The notes below the pieces were generated by a model, which saw only the letters and a list, made by a program, of their open reading frames with translations, ran no database searches and had not been told where the DNA came from. Positions 1 through 11,446 of a DNA stretch of 64,000 nucleotides are shown here, in pieces (positions within the stretch are counted from its first letter, which is position 1; every line of letters begins with the position of its first letter). The position numbers were made by a program, and so were the translations under genes. This DNA comes from Epiperipatus broadwayi (taxonomy: Eukaryota > Onychophora > Udeonychophora > Euonychophora > Peripatidae), in assembly GCA_028023455.1 (NCBI GenBank), contig JAQFVV010012405.1, positions 10,249,923 through 10,313,922 of the forward strand, given 5' to 3'.

Positions 1-955
1 TATATGGTAATGATGTGTTACGTATTAGTAAAAGGGCTGTTAGATTACTTAGAAAAAGTACAAACAGAAGTAGGAAGGCATGCATTAGATGAAAATATGT
101 GGACAGCATAGGAGGCAATACAAGGAGAAATGGGATGGTCAAGTTTTATATGAGAGATGTAAAAAAGCAAAATGAAAATGTTCCATAGATTCCAGTTTAT
201 GGATAATTAGAGAATAGCCAAAGTAGTGTTTAATTGGGTTATGTGGCAGACAACAAAATGGATGAGAAAAGTAGTAAGGTATGCAGAAGATTTGGATAAA
301 TAATTTATGTCAGTATACTTATACAAAATATGGGATGATTGTGTTAAAATAATTGTTGAGTGTTATAATGGCAAAAAAATGGGTTAGAAGAATATATGCA
401 TTAATAAAGAATAGGAAGTTGGAGAGATGGAGACCTAATATGAAAAATAAAAATAGTTTAAATATATATAGAAATAAACAGAATATTGGGTGCAAGTTCA
501 TTTATAATAATAGCAAGGAAAGTAGATTACTGTTTAAAGCTCAAACATGATCTTTAGCAATGAGGGAATATACACATAAATGGAAAAATGTGGGTGATTT
601 AGTCTGCAAATTGTATAAGGAAGGCATAGAATATATTAGGCAACTGTTAATGAATGTAAATGCCTGAAAAAAAGAAAGGGTACAAATAATGAAGTTGTGG
701 AGTAATAAATATAAACAGAGGGATTATACAGGAAATGGATTATTGGTTTTTATGCTGGGTGTGGGAAAAGATAAAAGGTATTTAAATATAAAGGCTATGG
801 AGTTGACAAGGATTATGTTGTAAAAATGGGATGGAGCAGGGTAGAGAAGAATATAGGAAAAATTTAGGGTAAGGCAATGGAAAGGGATGATAAAGTGGCC
901 AACAGGTTTCTCTTGGTATAGTGGCAGAGATCACAGTACATCCCATCATATCATA
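1..955 (+). mobile_element. Family 2 LINE, 3' fragment (decayed)
   Basis: This is the 3' end of the same EN-RT LINE family as the near-complete copy at 47215-50998, here on the plus strand and cut by the left window edge. Stretches of the two copies match closely by eye, for example the region encoding the QREVGRHALD-like and EAIQGEMGW-like segments and the SLNIYR/QNIGC/YDNSKE block. The frame is broken by stops and shifts (such as the TAG in 'acagcataggag' near 107). Both copies end in a CATCA/CATAT-rich tail, which here sets the end near 955. No function remains; it is an old, dead copy. Confidence 0.8.
353..550 (+). pseudogene. LINE C-terminal region remnant
   Basis: A 65-codon open stretch inside the decayed LINE. 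It matches the C-terminal domain of the family 2 polyprotein at 47483-48025: the same order of a KKW.RRI.ALIKNR segment, ERWR, SLNIYR, KQNIGC and YNNSKESRLLFKA. In the better copy this region precedes a C-terminal CCHC. Here the frame ends after FKAQT, and the CCHC region downstream is frameshifted (cysteine codons are still visible around 600-660). It is not a separate gene. Confidence 0.75.
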
Positions 956-959
956 TCGA

Positions 960-1290
960 TTACTGTTTTAAAGGGTAATCTTACCACAATTAGTAAATAT
1001 TAATATTGGAAAAATTAAATTATAATTAACAAATAAATTTAAAACAAATGCCAATTTTTTTCTAAAGCTCATAAAGCACTTCTCAGTTGTATGGCCGAAA
1101 AAGAAATTATTGAACTAATGTAAAACTACATATTTTTACAAAGAAAGCAACTTTAACAATAAAGTAATTTCAATTTTTTTTTTAAACTTAGTACAAGTAC
1201 TGATTAAATCTACAGTAGTAAAATAAATTACAAAACTAATGTAAAAACACTTATTAATACAAATATAAATGATAACAAAACTAGGAAATT
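960..1290. repeat. AT-rich irregular repeat, part 1
   Basis: There is no gene here. The sequence holds degenerate copies of an AT-rich motif that reads, on the minus strand, like ACATTAGTTTTGTAATTTAT followed by ACTTGTACTAA and an AAAATTGAAAT block. The same motif recurs after the fold-back element (1760-2200) and in the opposite orientation at 15640-16760. Confidence 0.5.
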
Positions 1291-1756
1291 ATCACCCCTC
1301 TACACATGTGTTATATAGATTTAAATGGTTAAAGAATACTCTCTTTTCTAAATACAAGATAAAGTCTTTTGAAAAGATGAAACTATCTCAATATTTTAAC
1401 CTAAGCATATATGTATAGGCAAATCTTAAGGATTTACAAATAACAGCATGAAAATCTCAAGTAATCACTTTGAATTCAAGTCCCTATGGCTTATAATTGA
1501 TGTTTATGAAATGTTTACAATTTACTGCACATCACTATTAGATGTAATATTAAACATATATATGAGATATTTATTTATTTAGCACTGAGTGCTTACACTC
1601 ATTTCTAAATGCTTAAGATTTGCCTATAAATATATGCTTAGGTAAAAAAGTTAAGATGGATTCATATAATCTTTTCAAAAGACTTCATCCTATGTTTAGA
1701 AAGGCGAGAATTCCTTAAGTGTTGAAATCTATACAGTGGATGTGTAGAGGGATGAT
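1291..1756. mobile_element. Fold-back (MITE-like) element with ~140-bp arms
   Basis: Two inverted arms, about 1291-1430 and 1612-1756, pair with mismatches. The left arm begins ATCACCCCTCTACACATG and the right arm ends GATGTGTAGAGGGATGAT. The inner ends pair as well (GCAAATCTTAAG with CTTAAGATTTGC). The spacer of about 180 bp contains no open frame. The inner arm motif TATAGGCAAATCT is shared with the giant palindrome near 4770. It interrupts the AT-rich repeat around it, so it is a later insertion. No transposase is encoded, so it would have moved only with help in trans. Confidence 0.75.
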
Positions 1757-2300
1757 TCCATAATGATTGTTACAAATTAAAAACACAGTGCTAGATGAAT
1801 AAGTAACTCATACATATACAATTATAAATTTAATAGCAGTATTTATTAAATGTGAACAAGCAAAATAAATTAATAAACTAATATAATAATGTATTACTAC
1901 AAATAAAATTAAAACATTTCAATTTTTATCAAAAATTAATACAAATAGTTATCAAATGTAAGTCAGAACATGTTAAAACAACATATCAAAAAAAAAAAAA
2001 ATTATTTTTTCTGCAAAATAAATTACTAAACCAATATAAAATCATGTACATAAAACATATAAAAGTATTTATTGACAAAATAAATTAAAAAATTAAAATA
2101 AATTACTAAATAACAAAAACATTGACAAGTACTTATCAAAAAACATGGTAGCATAATACTTTTGAGACAAAAGAAAAACAATTACAATTTATCAAGTATT
2201 AAAATTGAAATTAATCTCACAATTAACAAAATTTTTTTTTGAAAAAGTCATATTTTATCAAAACTATTAGTTTATATTGATTTTTAAAAAATAAATAAAG
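1757..2300. repeat. AT-rich irregular repeat, part 2
   Basis: This continues the motif seen at 960-1290 (GCAAAATAAATTACTAAAC..ATATAAAA..ACAAGTACTTATCAAA), with irregular spacing and several poly-A or poly-T tracts. No coding potential is visible. Confidence 0.5.
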
Positions 2301-2500
2301 CATGAAATGTTGTATCCCACTTCTCCACATGACCCGAGAAAAAGAAAATGGAAAAAGAGAAAAAATGTTAGGAATCATCTTTAATTTGGTAATGTCAGGG
2401 CAGGAAATCTGTTTTGGTCAAAGTCTTATCATTAAGGCAGTAAAAAAAAAAAAATCCAAAAATAAAATAACATCATCCATCTATTTAAATATCTAGCAAA

Positions 2501-2794
2501 CTCCTTATCCATTCAAATATTAATATTAGCTAATCTATGTACATACAGTTCTATCTATCTACCTACATACTATCTATATTTCTACCTACATATCTATATT
2601 TCTACCTATATATTTATATATCTCTTTGTATATATTTCTAATCACATTTCTATCTTTCTGCTTACATGTTTACTATCTATCTATCTACCTACATATCTAT
2701 CTCATCTACCTACTATCAACATACCTTTCCATCTATCTCTCTATTTACCTACATAACTATCTATTTTTCAATGTTATCTGTTTATCTGTTATAG
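2501..2794 (+). repeat. Degenerate ATCT/ACCT microsatellite flank
   Basis: Imperfect CTATCTA, CTACCTA and CTATATTT motifs lead into the pure array that follows. They look like mutated array units. The open frame through this stretch is a by-product of the repeat. Confidence 0.8.
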
Positions 2795-3077
<283 letters not shown>

Positions 3078-3245
3078 AATGATTTCTACTTACCTATTTA
3101 TTTTTGAATCTAACCATCCAATTAACTATGTAGCAACTCTGTCATTTCTTCATCTATTATTTATCTACATATCTATTGATCTATGTACTCATTTGTCTAT
3201 AAATATTTACATGTCCTTATCTGATTATCAATTTAACATTCTACA

Positions 3246-3246
<1 letters not shown>
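3078..3246. other. Spacer between ATCT arrays
   Basis: About 170 bp of T-rich sequence with scattered TCTAT motifs, apparently decayed array. Nothing else is seen. Confidence 0.6.
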
Positions 3247-3560
<314 letters not shown>

Positions 3561-4625
3561 TAACTTCTTTATCTATCTATCTTACTATTTTCCTATTCAT
3601 TTAACTGTTAAGATACCTCTGTATCTAGTTACCTATTTATATATCTATCTGTCAGTCTATCTAACTACTTAACTATTTATCTGACTTTTATTCACCCAAT
3701 TATCCATCTATCTATAATGGAATGGGATGGAAAAGATGGAGTGAACCTGAAGTGATGAAAAATCATCATCACTCCCAGTCAATTTAAAATAAAATATCAA
3801 ATTAATTATTAAAGTAATGTTTAATAATCAAAAATATTATAAGGAATGTTATATATTAAGAGAGAGCATGAAATCATAAGAACTCTATGAGATTAGCCAG
3901 CTAAATCAGAAGAGATCAGTTAACTCCTTAAATCAACTATAAGTATAATTATAAATCAACCAGCATTATTAATAAGTAAAAGTAAATATACAAAAGAAAT
4001 AATCATTCATCATCATGAATGATCAACAATTCATCAATACAATAGTCCATCTTGTCACTGGATTTGAAATGGGTCAACTGGAGACCAGGTTGACTACTGA
4101 ACCTTTGCCATCCTTGGGCATTAATTAAAACATTAATTTGGATGCACCAATTAAGCACTAGTTCAATAATGCAGGGATATTAATACATGATAATTATCAT
4201 CATGATAATTATCATCAATGCTCTGCCCACTTAGTACCGTTAATGTACTTGCTATCTATAAAATTAATTTCTAATAGTAAACTAAATAAAATGTAGTGCA
4301 GATGCTTTAAAGAATATTATCTTAGCACCATTCCAGGATATATCAATCATACTGAAATCCCCTCAAACACTAAATACATCTCGATTTACATAATCAGCCC
4401 TTCTGCATGAATCTAGCTCAGAGAGCATGAGATCTATAACTGCTACAGTGACCAAAAGATAATGATGCAATACAATTTTAACAATTGAATTCAAGTTTAT
4501 TAATAATGATATAAAAAGAAATTGAAATTAAGGTCTTTAGAATATGGCTCTACACTTATAAATTTTTTGATTTTGATTACTATATAAATTTCTAATTATC
4601 ACATTGTGATTTACATGAATAATAT
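3561..4625. other. AT-rich spacer with decayed ATCT units
   Basis: Decayed ATCT units run to about 3715. After that the sequence is AT-rich without coding potential. At 4187-4216 the 15-bp unit ATGATAATTATCATC, itself a dyad, occurs twice in tandem. The segment 4030-4130 is less AT-rich (GTCACTGGATTTGAAATGGG) but has no open frame of note. Confidence 0.5.
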
Positions 4626-5421
4626 ACTTATATAAAGCTAAAGCTTTAGTACATGCATCTTAAGTGCTTAATTTTAGCAAGAGACCTCTACAAATCATAA
4701 CACGAGATTCGACTTTATAAAGATAAGAGAAACCCTCTTATCTCTAACCTATTTTTCTTAATTATATAGGCAAATCTAAAGCATTTTGATTTGGGAGCAT
4801 GAAGCTAATAAATTCATCACTGATTAAGTCCACTATTTCTATTAAACATTAACATTCATGAAATCGTTCGATTTATGAGTCAATATTCAGATATTAAATT
4901 TAGAAATATTTTGAATCAATTTAATGTTATAAATATTAATTCTTATTAAGTGCAATGTCAGCATGTAATACTTATATAAAGCTAAAGCTTTAGTACATGC
5001 ACCTTGAGTGCTTAATTTTAGCAAGAGACGTCTACAAATCAAGGCGCATGTAATAAAGCTTTAGCTTTATATAAGTATTACAAGCTGACATTGTGCTTAA
5101 TAAGAATTAATATTTATAACTAAATTGATTCAAAATATTTCTAAATTTAATATCTGAATATTGACTCATTGTAAATCAAAAGATTTCGTGAATGTTAATG
5201 TTTAATAGAAATAGTGGACTTAATCAGTGAAGAATTTATTAGCTTCATGCTCCCAAATCAAAATGCTTTAGATTTGCCTATATAATTAAAAAAAATAGGT
5301 TAGAGATAAGAGGGTCCCTCTTATCTTTATAAAGTTGAATCTCGTGTTACAATTTGTAGAGGTCTCTTGCTAAAATTAAGCACTCAAGGCGCATGTACTA
5401 AAGCTTTAGCTTTATATAAGT
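4626..5421. mobile_element. Giant palindromic fold-back element, ~367-bp arms
   Basis: The left arm (4626-4992) reappears as its reverse complement at 5053-5421. Both ends carry ACTTATATAAAGCTAAAGC or its complement. The 60-bp spacer repeats the outermost part of the arm. Inside each arm is a small hairpin around AAGAGGGTCCCTCTTA, and the arms share TATAGGCAAATCT with the element at 1291-1756. Mismatches and small indels between the arms are few. There is no open frame. It is probably a non-autonomous DNA element that duplicated in inverted orientation. The tail to about 5472 repeats the inner segment GTGCTGACATTGCACTTAAT. Confidence 0.85.
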
Positions 5422-5472
5422 ATTACGTGCTGACATTGCACTTAATAAGAAATAATATTTATGAATAATATA

Positions 5473-6309
5473 CACAATTCAAGTTATTAAATTGGTTTAC
5501 ATATATGTTTCACTAGGTTTATCTAAAATTCATTCAGCACACAGGCATATGGCTTGGTGTAAAATGAACATGTTTGAATTGACATTTAATAATAAAAAAT
5601 GATTAAATTCTACATATATGTTATACTTGACAAACATTTTTGAACATATTTAAATTGTCCTACATGACTAAACTTTTTAACTTATATTTTTAATAATACA
5701 AATAATTATGCTTGAGTTACTTATATAGAATTGCAAAGATTATTAACATAAATTCAATTTTGTCAAAACAATAAATGACAATAATTTTTATAACTACTAA
5801 TTCCACTTTGAATATACATAAAAGTTACATATATACATGTATATCAATAAAAAAATCAGTTTATCAAACTCTACCACAGCTTAATTTTTCCTCTTTCTTA
5901 AAAAATGTATAGTCAATTTTTGACAGGATAGAAAAGTTTTTTTTAATCAGGTTACTCTTAATTAATTATAATGCTTTTAGAATTAATCTAAAAAGATTTG
6001 TTTTGGTTAATGAATTCAATCATTTCATTCAGACAAAATTTTACTTGTGTTATTTAAAAAAAATAGATTTTAAAATAATATTCTTCTATATATGTAGGAT
6101 CACCATAAGTCACTCTTGATTATAATGTTTTTTTAGAATTTAAAATATAAATTTCAAAATGAATTTTTGTTTTCTCAATAAATAATTTTAAACAAAATTG
6201 TTATATATTATATATTTCACTTTTCATTTTCAAAGAATGACTTATTTAAAACAACTCACTTTTGTGTGTGTGTATATATATATGTATATAAACGAAGATA
6301 CAAAATATG

Positions 6310-6349
<40 letters not shown>

Positions 6350-6410
6350 GTGCTTCTCTGCTTATAGATGCATCAGCATATGTTATAATTACTTCTTCAC
6401 CAACTGATTG
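5473..6410. other. AT-rich spacer with TA microsatellite
   Basis: Unique-looking AT-rich sequence with no credible coding frame. It contains a TG/TA run (6264-6285) and a pure (TA)n tract (about 6314-6347). Confidence 0.5.
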
Positions 6411-6790
6411 TTTCTCTTGGGAAAGCTGGTAGACTGGCTTGACATTATCATGATAGGCAGAATACAGGCAATTGTCACTACCAGAAAAGTATAATCAGGT
6501 ATATTGGCATTCCATGACCTCCCTTCTGTCTAGAATTGCTCTAGGCAAGTAGATGTCTTCTTAGAACAGATTTAAACAGGCTAGACTCATCAGAAGTTGA
6601 CCTGAAGCTCAAGCAGTTTCTCCTTTCTTGACTTCAGCTACGTCTCATGGAAGTTCTGTATAAATCTGCCAGCCATCTTTGTGGCCAGCTAAAACCAACT
6701 ACTGCAAAAACTACAGCAAACTAACCTCCACACTGCTTCTCAAAAATATTAAAGCCAAACTGGACTGATGTCCTTTTTTATAAGAGTCAT
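6411..6790. other. GC-richer noncoding island
   Basis: About 380 bp distinctly less AT-rich than its flanks, with stops in all frames at short spacing. It could be an old transposon, an untranslated exon or a conserved noncoding segment. I do not recognise it. Confidence 0.35.
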
Positions 6791-7400
6791 CTGAGATGAT
6801 AAAAACACCTTAATTGAAAACAAAGGTTTTTTCTGTTTAATCCTTATCTTGATAAAGTCAATTTTAATCTTTTCCAATCACTTTTAATTACAAGGTACTT
6901 TTGTAAGCAACTTTGAAACCATACCAAAGATGTGATCTGCATGTTTTTATTTAGAGCATTAATTAATAAAACTTCAAAAAAAATAGTAGAAATTTTACAT
7001 TTATCAGAAATATGGTTGTTTTTAAATTCAAATCAAGATACAATATTAATTTATTTAGACCTTTTTAAATGTTTTAATTTATAATAAAATTTTGTTTTAA
7101 ATCCAGAATTATTTAATTCTTTTATTATGATTATTTTATTCCAGGAAAGTAGAAAATATCTACTAAAATTTTTTGTCTGTATTTATTTTTACTTTTTCTT
7201 TACTTATATGTAAATAAGCATTTATTTTTATAGCGCTATGTTTTATAAATTGTAATACATTAAAGATCAGCCTTTTCAAGCTATTGTGCATGCACTTTTT
7301 ATGAGTGTTAATAATAAATGAATACTTTCATTCCCAACACAAGATATAGTATTTATGAAATAAAATGAATCCACTTATTCTTTCTAACCCAAATGCTTAT
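6791..7400. other. AT-rich spacer
   Basis: Long A/T runs and no coding frame. Nothing recognised. Confidence 0.5.
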
Positions 7401-7412
7401 ATATGGGCAAAT

Positions 7413-7414
<2 letters not shown>

Positions 7415-7462
<48 letters not shown>

Positions 7463-7783
7463 TAACTATGTTGCTGTGTGCCGTGTAACCCCACCAGTTG
7501 TAATACATATATGGATTGCTAAACAATGGATAGATAGAAAAATATATAGATGGATAGGTAGATACATAGATAAGAAGATAAGAAAATAGAGAGATGGGCA
7601 ATTAGGTAGACAGATAAATAGCTAAATAGGTACATAGGTTAGACAGGTATACATGTAGCAAATAAATAAATGGAAGAAAGCTAGATAGTTAAATAGATAG
7701 ATGGTTGGATAGATAAACAACTAGATGCAAAGAAATCTAGACAGAAAGCTGTACAGAGGTATTTAAATAGATAGATTTGTAAA

Positions 7784-7830
<47 letters not shown>

Positions 7831-8180
7831 GGATAGTTTGAAAAATGAATAGATAAAAGCAGAGATAAGTAAATGGACATATTGGTCAGTGATAGTTGAT
7901 CAATACATCTATAGATAGATAAATAATTGTTTGGTTGCTTAGAATGATGATGAAATAGATATATAGAAAGCTAAATAGATGCATAGATTGATGGAAAAAA
8001 TATACTGATAAATAAATAGATAAATGAATGATTCAATAGATAGATGGGTGAAGGGGTATATATATATATATATATATATATATAGGTAGAAAGTTAAACA
8101 ATGTAATCAGTAAATAGATATATTGGTAAGGAGGTAAGAAGAAAAAATAAATTAGATTGATGGTATATAGATAGATATAT
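7415..8180 (-). repeat. Degenerate TAGA/TA repeat region, left half
   Basis: TAGATAGATAA-type units (the ATCT motif on the other strand) are heavily mutated and mixed with pure (TA)n tracts at about 7415-7454, 7790-7826 and 8057-8084. The same degenerate composition resumes at 11447, directly after the LINE copy, so the two halves were one locus before that insertion. Confidence 0.8.
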
Positions 8181-8192
8181 AGATAAGCAAAT
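8181..8192. repeat. Target site duplication, 3' side of LINE
   Basis: AGATAAGCAAAT, identical to 11435-11446. This is a perfect 12-bp direct repeat bracketing the LINE, the hallmark of target-primed reverse transcription. Confidence 0.88.
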
Positions 8193-8203
8193 CATCATCA
8201 TCA

Positions 8204-8704
8204 TCAAACATTATCAATCCACTGCAGGATGAAGGTCTCTCCAAGTTTAATCCATCTTCTCCGATCTTTAGCTTCTCTTCTCCACATCATCACAGCACAC
8301 TTTCTTATTTCATCCATCCAGATCACATGTGGTCTCTTTCTGGGTCTTTTACAATCTCTTGGAATCCAGTTTAAGATTTCAATTGTCCATCTATTATCAT
8401 CTCTTCTAGAAATATGTCCAGCACAACTCCACTTCAATCTTTTAATTTTTTCAATGATGTCAGTAACACCTGTTTGTTCTCTTACCCATACATTGCATTT
8501 TCGATCTCTTCTTGTTACTCTCAACATGCATCTCTCCATACTTCTTTGAGTAGTCTGGAGTCTCTGTATTGCTCTTCTATTAAGTGTCCAAGTCACAGAT
8601 CCATAAGTAAGAACTGGTAAAACACATTTGTTAAAAATCTTTCTTATCAAACACATAGGCATATTTCCTTTTAGTATCAAGTTATTTCTACCAAAAGCAC
8701 TCAC
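8204..8704 (-). pseudogene. LINE C-terminal region (post-RT)
   Basis: A 166-codon open frame covering the end of the LINE protein. It carries the typical post-RT signature of this group: a KCVLPVLTYGS segment (the end of the RT thumb or connection), then TWTLN, RRAIQRLQTTQRSMERCML, WVREQTGV.DI..KI.RLKW and GHI.RRDDNRWTIEILNW, then a basic RPRKRP stretch and a final W-rich helix (RRRWIKLGETFILQW). It ends just upstream of the tail. The same block recurs at 61465-61932, 31431-31730 and 20719-20976. It lacks a start of its own and joins the RT by a frameshift. Confidence 0.88.
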
Positions 8705-9056
8705 TTAATTCTATGATTAATTTCATCCATTATGTTTTCATCTGTATTAATAATCTGACCAAGGTATTTGTAACTGTTAACTTCTTCTAATTCATCATAA
8801 TCAATCTTTATTTTCATATTTTGAGCAAATCGATTAAACATTACTTTAGTCTTCTTTAACATTTATCTTTAGTCCTACTTTCTTACTTTTATCTGATAAC
8901 TCCTGCAACATTTCCTGCAGTTCTAAAGCATTATTTGCAAAAAACAACTATATCATCTTCAAAATCTAAATGACTTAAATAATCTCCATTTACATTCACT
9001 CCTTTAGTTTCCCATTTTAATCCACAAAATACTTCTTGCAACGCTGCTATAAAAAG
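8705..9056 (-). pseudogene. LINE RT palm motif C and thumb (frameshifted)
   Basis: There is no single open frame, but the minus strand still encodes, in pieces, a VFCGLKWETKGVNVNGDYLS segment followed by HLDFEDDIVVF and, after a shift, LSDKSKKVGLKINVK, then the NSYKYLGQIINTD segment. FEDD stands where the catalytic Y/F-A-D-D box of reverse transcriptases lies; the alanine is replaced and both aspartates are kept. It connects the motif A/B fragment upstream to the C-terminal region downstream. Confidence 0.75.
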
Positions 9057-9281
9057 TTATGGAGATATGGAATCACCTTGTCTTACACCTTTCTCAATGT
9101 TGACTTTCCTAGTATTATTATGTAATCTTATTGTTGCTGTTGCATTTTTATAAATATTCTTCAAAATATGACAATATCCTGGATCTATACCTTGATGATC
9201 CAATGCTTTAATCACCGAAGAAATGTTTATAGAATCAAATGCCTTTTCATAATCTACAAATCCAAAACATAATGGCAACAC
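9057..9281 (-). pseudogene. LINE reverse transcriptase, motifs A and B
   Basis: A 74-codon open frame. FGFVDYEKAFDSI is RT motif A with its catalytic aspartate. KGVRQGDSISP is motif B. Between them lies the ALDHQGIDPGYCHILKNIY segment shared by every copy in this window. The frame is closed at both ends by mutations rather than by true termini. The opening residues are reported from a non-ATG-compatible internal position, so no start is claimed. Confidence 0.88.
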
Positions 9282-9583
9282 ATATTCATTTGTCCTTTCT
9301 ACAACTTCTTTCTGTCCCTGGATATGATCTACTGTACTAAAACCACTTTTTAATCCAATTTGTTCTCTTGGTTGGTGGAAATCCAGTTGTCTTTGTAGAC
9401 GAGTTGTAATTATTTTGGTAAAATTTTTGTATAAAACTGATAAAAGGCTGATAAGTCTGTAATTTCTAATATCTTCTTTATCACCTTTTTTAAATATTAA
9501 TATTATTACTGCATTCTTCCACTCATCTGGTACATCTTTATCATTTAGACATTTGGTATATAACTTTGCTAAAAAAATTGTAT
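9282..9583 (-). pseudogene. LINE RT finger region (broken)
   Basis: The minus strand in shifting frames encodes the YRPISLLSVLYKIFTKIIT-like segment and the QREQIGLKSGFSTVDHIQ-like segment (the usual 'EQAGF..G.ST.DHI' of RT motif 2/A linkers). Stops and indels break it. It joins the fragments on either side. Confidence 0.65.
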
Positions 9584-9955
9584 TTATTCAACTGCTTCTT
9601 TTAATATATCAATTATAATTCCATCATTACCTGGAGCCTTTCCTTTCTTTATACATTTAATTGCATGTTTCACTTCTTCATTTAAAATTCTGGGCAATTC
9701 AGAAGATGTAATAGAAATAAGAGGTACATGTTCTTTATTACTATATAATTCTTGATGAAAGTCTTCTACCCATTTCATAATGTCATCTCTCTTTTTAGTA
9801 ATAATTCCAACTTTTTTTCTTATTGCAGATATAAATTTCCTACCAATACCAAAATGTTGTTTTACATTCTTGAGACTTTTATTTTCTTCTACAGCTTTCC
9901 TTTCTAGTTCACAGTTATACTTTCTTATACCATTTTCAACTCTTTTCCGTACCAT
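9584..9955 (-). pseudogene. LINE EN-RT linker and RT start
   Basis: A 123-codon open frame: a basic, probably helical linker (NGIRKYNCELERKAVEENKS, then KHFGIGRKFISAIRKK) followed by the ELPRILNEEV.HAI..IKKGKAPGNDGI segment that opens the RT domain (KAPG.DGI is RT motif 1). Homologous frames occur at 62681-63067 and 35963-36202. Confidence 0.85.
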
Positions 9956-10267
9956 TTTACAAAATTCGAGATATTCAATCCTTTTTAATTAATCATTTTT
10001 GTATATCTTCATATTGCTTCTTTTCTTCATAAATTCTCTAATCTCAGTAGAAATTTTATTGGTCAAATGCTTCTTTTTTCTACCAGCTATCTTTGTTGCA
10101 GTTTTAAAAGTGTATCAGTTATTTTCATATTAATTTCATTCAAATCTGAATCATGTTCAAAATCTACTAATACTTGAAACCGATTTGTAAGTTCTAATTT
10201 AAATTTCATTAAAATGTTTCTGAAGATTAGGAATATCAACAGTAAATATTGTTTTTTTTAATAATTT

Positions 10268-10699
10268 TTATCTCTTTAATTTTGCATTTATATGTATCTT
10301 ACATCTTAATAATCGATGATCACTTCCTGTGTTAAATTTATTAAGAACATTACAATCTTGAAATATGTATTTTCTGGTAGTCAAAATATAATCCAATTCT
10401 GCTGTACCTTCATTGGGATGCTTCCATGTCCATTTCCTTTTAACACTTTTCTCAAAAAAAGAATTCATAATATAAAATTTTTCTTTTTCAGCAAACTCCA
10501 CTAGTCTATGTCCTCTCTCATTTCTATTACCATAACCAAAATTACCTACAGCACTTTCATCTTTCATTTGTTTACCAATTCTGGCATTAAAGTCTCCCAT
10601 AACAAGTTTAAAATGTTGTTTACTCTGATCGAGTGCCTTTTGTACATCCATATAAAAATCTTCTACTACTTCATCACTATGAGAACTTGTTGGGGGCAT
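10268..10699 (-). pseudogene. LINE APE-type endonuclease, C-terminal part
   Basis: A 143-codon open frame with the classic second half of the apurinic-like endonuclease that nicks target DNA for priming: MGDFNARIG (metal/phosphate-site D and N), then the RNERGHRLVEFAEKE segment, KWTWKHPN, AELDYIL and finally GSDHRLL (catalytic Asp-His pair). The N-terminal half lies upstream in another frame at 10740-11040. All visible catalytic residues are kept although the element is broken elsewhere. Confidence 0.9.
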
Positions 10700-10739
10700 A
10701 AACCTGGAGTATCTGCATTTGGTATCTACTATTAAGTTG

Positions 10740-11125
10740 TATAACTAATCTTCCCACTTTGTCTGATACACCATCAATCTCCACAATGTTGTTCTTCCAC
10801 TTTTTATTTATAATGCATCCTACTCCACTTGTATTTCCAATATTTGTACCTTTATAATAGAGTACATGTCCACTTTTTAAATTAATTGTCTCTTCACCTT
10901 TTCTTGAATATAAGACAGTTCTTCTACTAATTCATGCAATCTTTCTTCACTTGAAAGTGATCTGCAGTTGTAATTACCTAAATAAAAAGTCATTATCAAA
11001 TGGCAGCCTGGGTCCGAAATCAGGGGATTCTTAACTCCTTCCACTTTCGGCCACCAACCGCTGCTTTGGGTGGTGACTTTACAGCCTCCTGGGAATAAAG
11101 GCCTTAATTTATTTTTGTCTGTCAT
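10740..11125 (-). pseudogene. LINE ORF start and endonuclease N-terminus
   Basis: The first open piece (10877-11125) begins with MTDKNKLRPLFPGGCKV and reaches LGNYNCRSLSSEERLHELVEEL, the first strand of the endonuclease (N in the NYNCRSL position is the first active-site Asn). The residues expected next (an IGLCEV-type segment with catalytic Glu, visible at 32897-32920 in the sister copy) are lost in a small deletion. The rest (KWKNNIVEIDGVSDKVGRLVIQLN-like) continues in another frame to about 10740. Confidence 0.75.
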
Positions 11126-11155
11126 AATTGTATATATGTATTAGAAAAATATTTA

Positions 11156-11410
11156 TCATTTACACAAACATTCATTCTGCCTTAACCAGCAACTGACAAG
11201 AAAGACCACGGTGTTTCTTGATCTTAAACTCAGAGGTAAAAAGCCAATAAGCTCATCATGCTGGCTAATGTGTGTTGGTGAGCAGCCCATCCATGTTTGT
11301 ATACTATATGAATAATCACAATTAATAACAGCTGCAACAACAAGAACATATGGAGTGGACATTAGGAATTTGCCCTGCTCAGTTCCTTTAAGACCCCCAA
11401 AAGGAATCAA
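11156..11410 (-). other. LINE 5' leader with an open frame
   Basis: Between the element's 5' end and the EN-RT frame lies a leader of about 300 bp that happens to be open for 84 codons (MIPFGGLKGTEQGKF..). The same leader is recognisable at 32340-32630, where it has a stop (GGCTAATTC). So it belongs to the element but need not be translated. It probably carries the internal promoter, as in other LINEs; that is inference. Confidence 0.6.
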
Positions 11411-11434
11411 AAGGTCTTCTTTCAGTTAATAGCA

Positions 11435-11446
11435 AGATAAGCAAAT
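11435..11446. repeat. Target site duplication, 5' side of LINE
   Basis: AGATAAGCAAAT, the partner of 8181-8192. It lies immediately beyond the LINE leader. Confidence 0.88.

Larger units (their letters stand above)
8193..11434 (-). mobile_element. Full-length RTE-like LINE (family 1, copy A)
   Basis: A 3242-bp non-LTR retrotransposon on the minus strand. From its 5' end (11434) it has a leader of about 300 bp, APE-type endonuclease, reverse transcriptase and a C-terminal region, and it ends in a short (TGA)n-type tail (8193-8205). Its length, single EN-RT architecture and trinucleotide tail fit the RTE clade. Perfect 12-bp target duplications flank it. The reading frame is broken in several places (frame changes near 9950, 9290, 8950 and 8710, and a small deletion in the N-terminal endonuclease), so it is dead. 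The catalytic RT motif C reads FEDD instead of the expected FADD. It inserted into a TAGA-type repeat region. Confidence 0.9.

Noticed and set aside
7353-7601. Overlapping open frames on both strands with (IY)n
   Set aside because: They are produced by the TA run and the degenerate TAGA units.
8229-8620. Plus-strand open frames over the LINE 3' region
   Set aside because: Antisense shadows of the LINE C-terminal frame. The same holds for plus-strand frames at 9780-9992, 10316-10735, 48340-48597, 49309-50117 and 62889-63737, and for minus-strand frames at 35247-35657 and 35839-36105.
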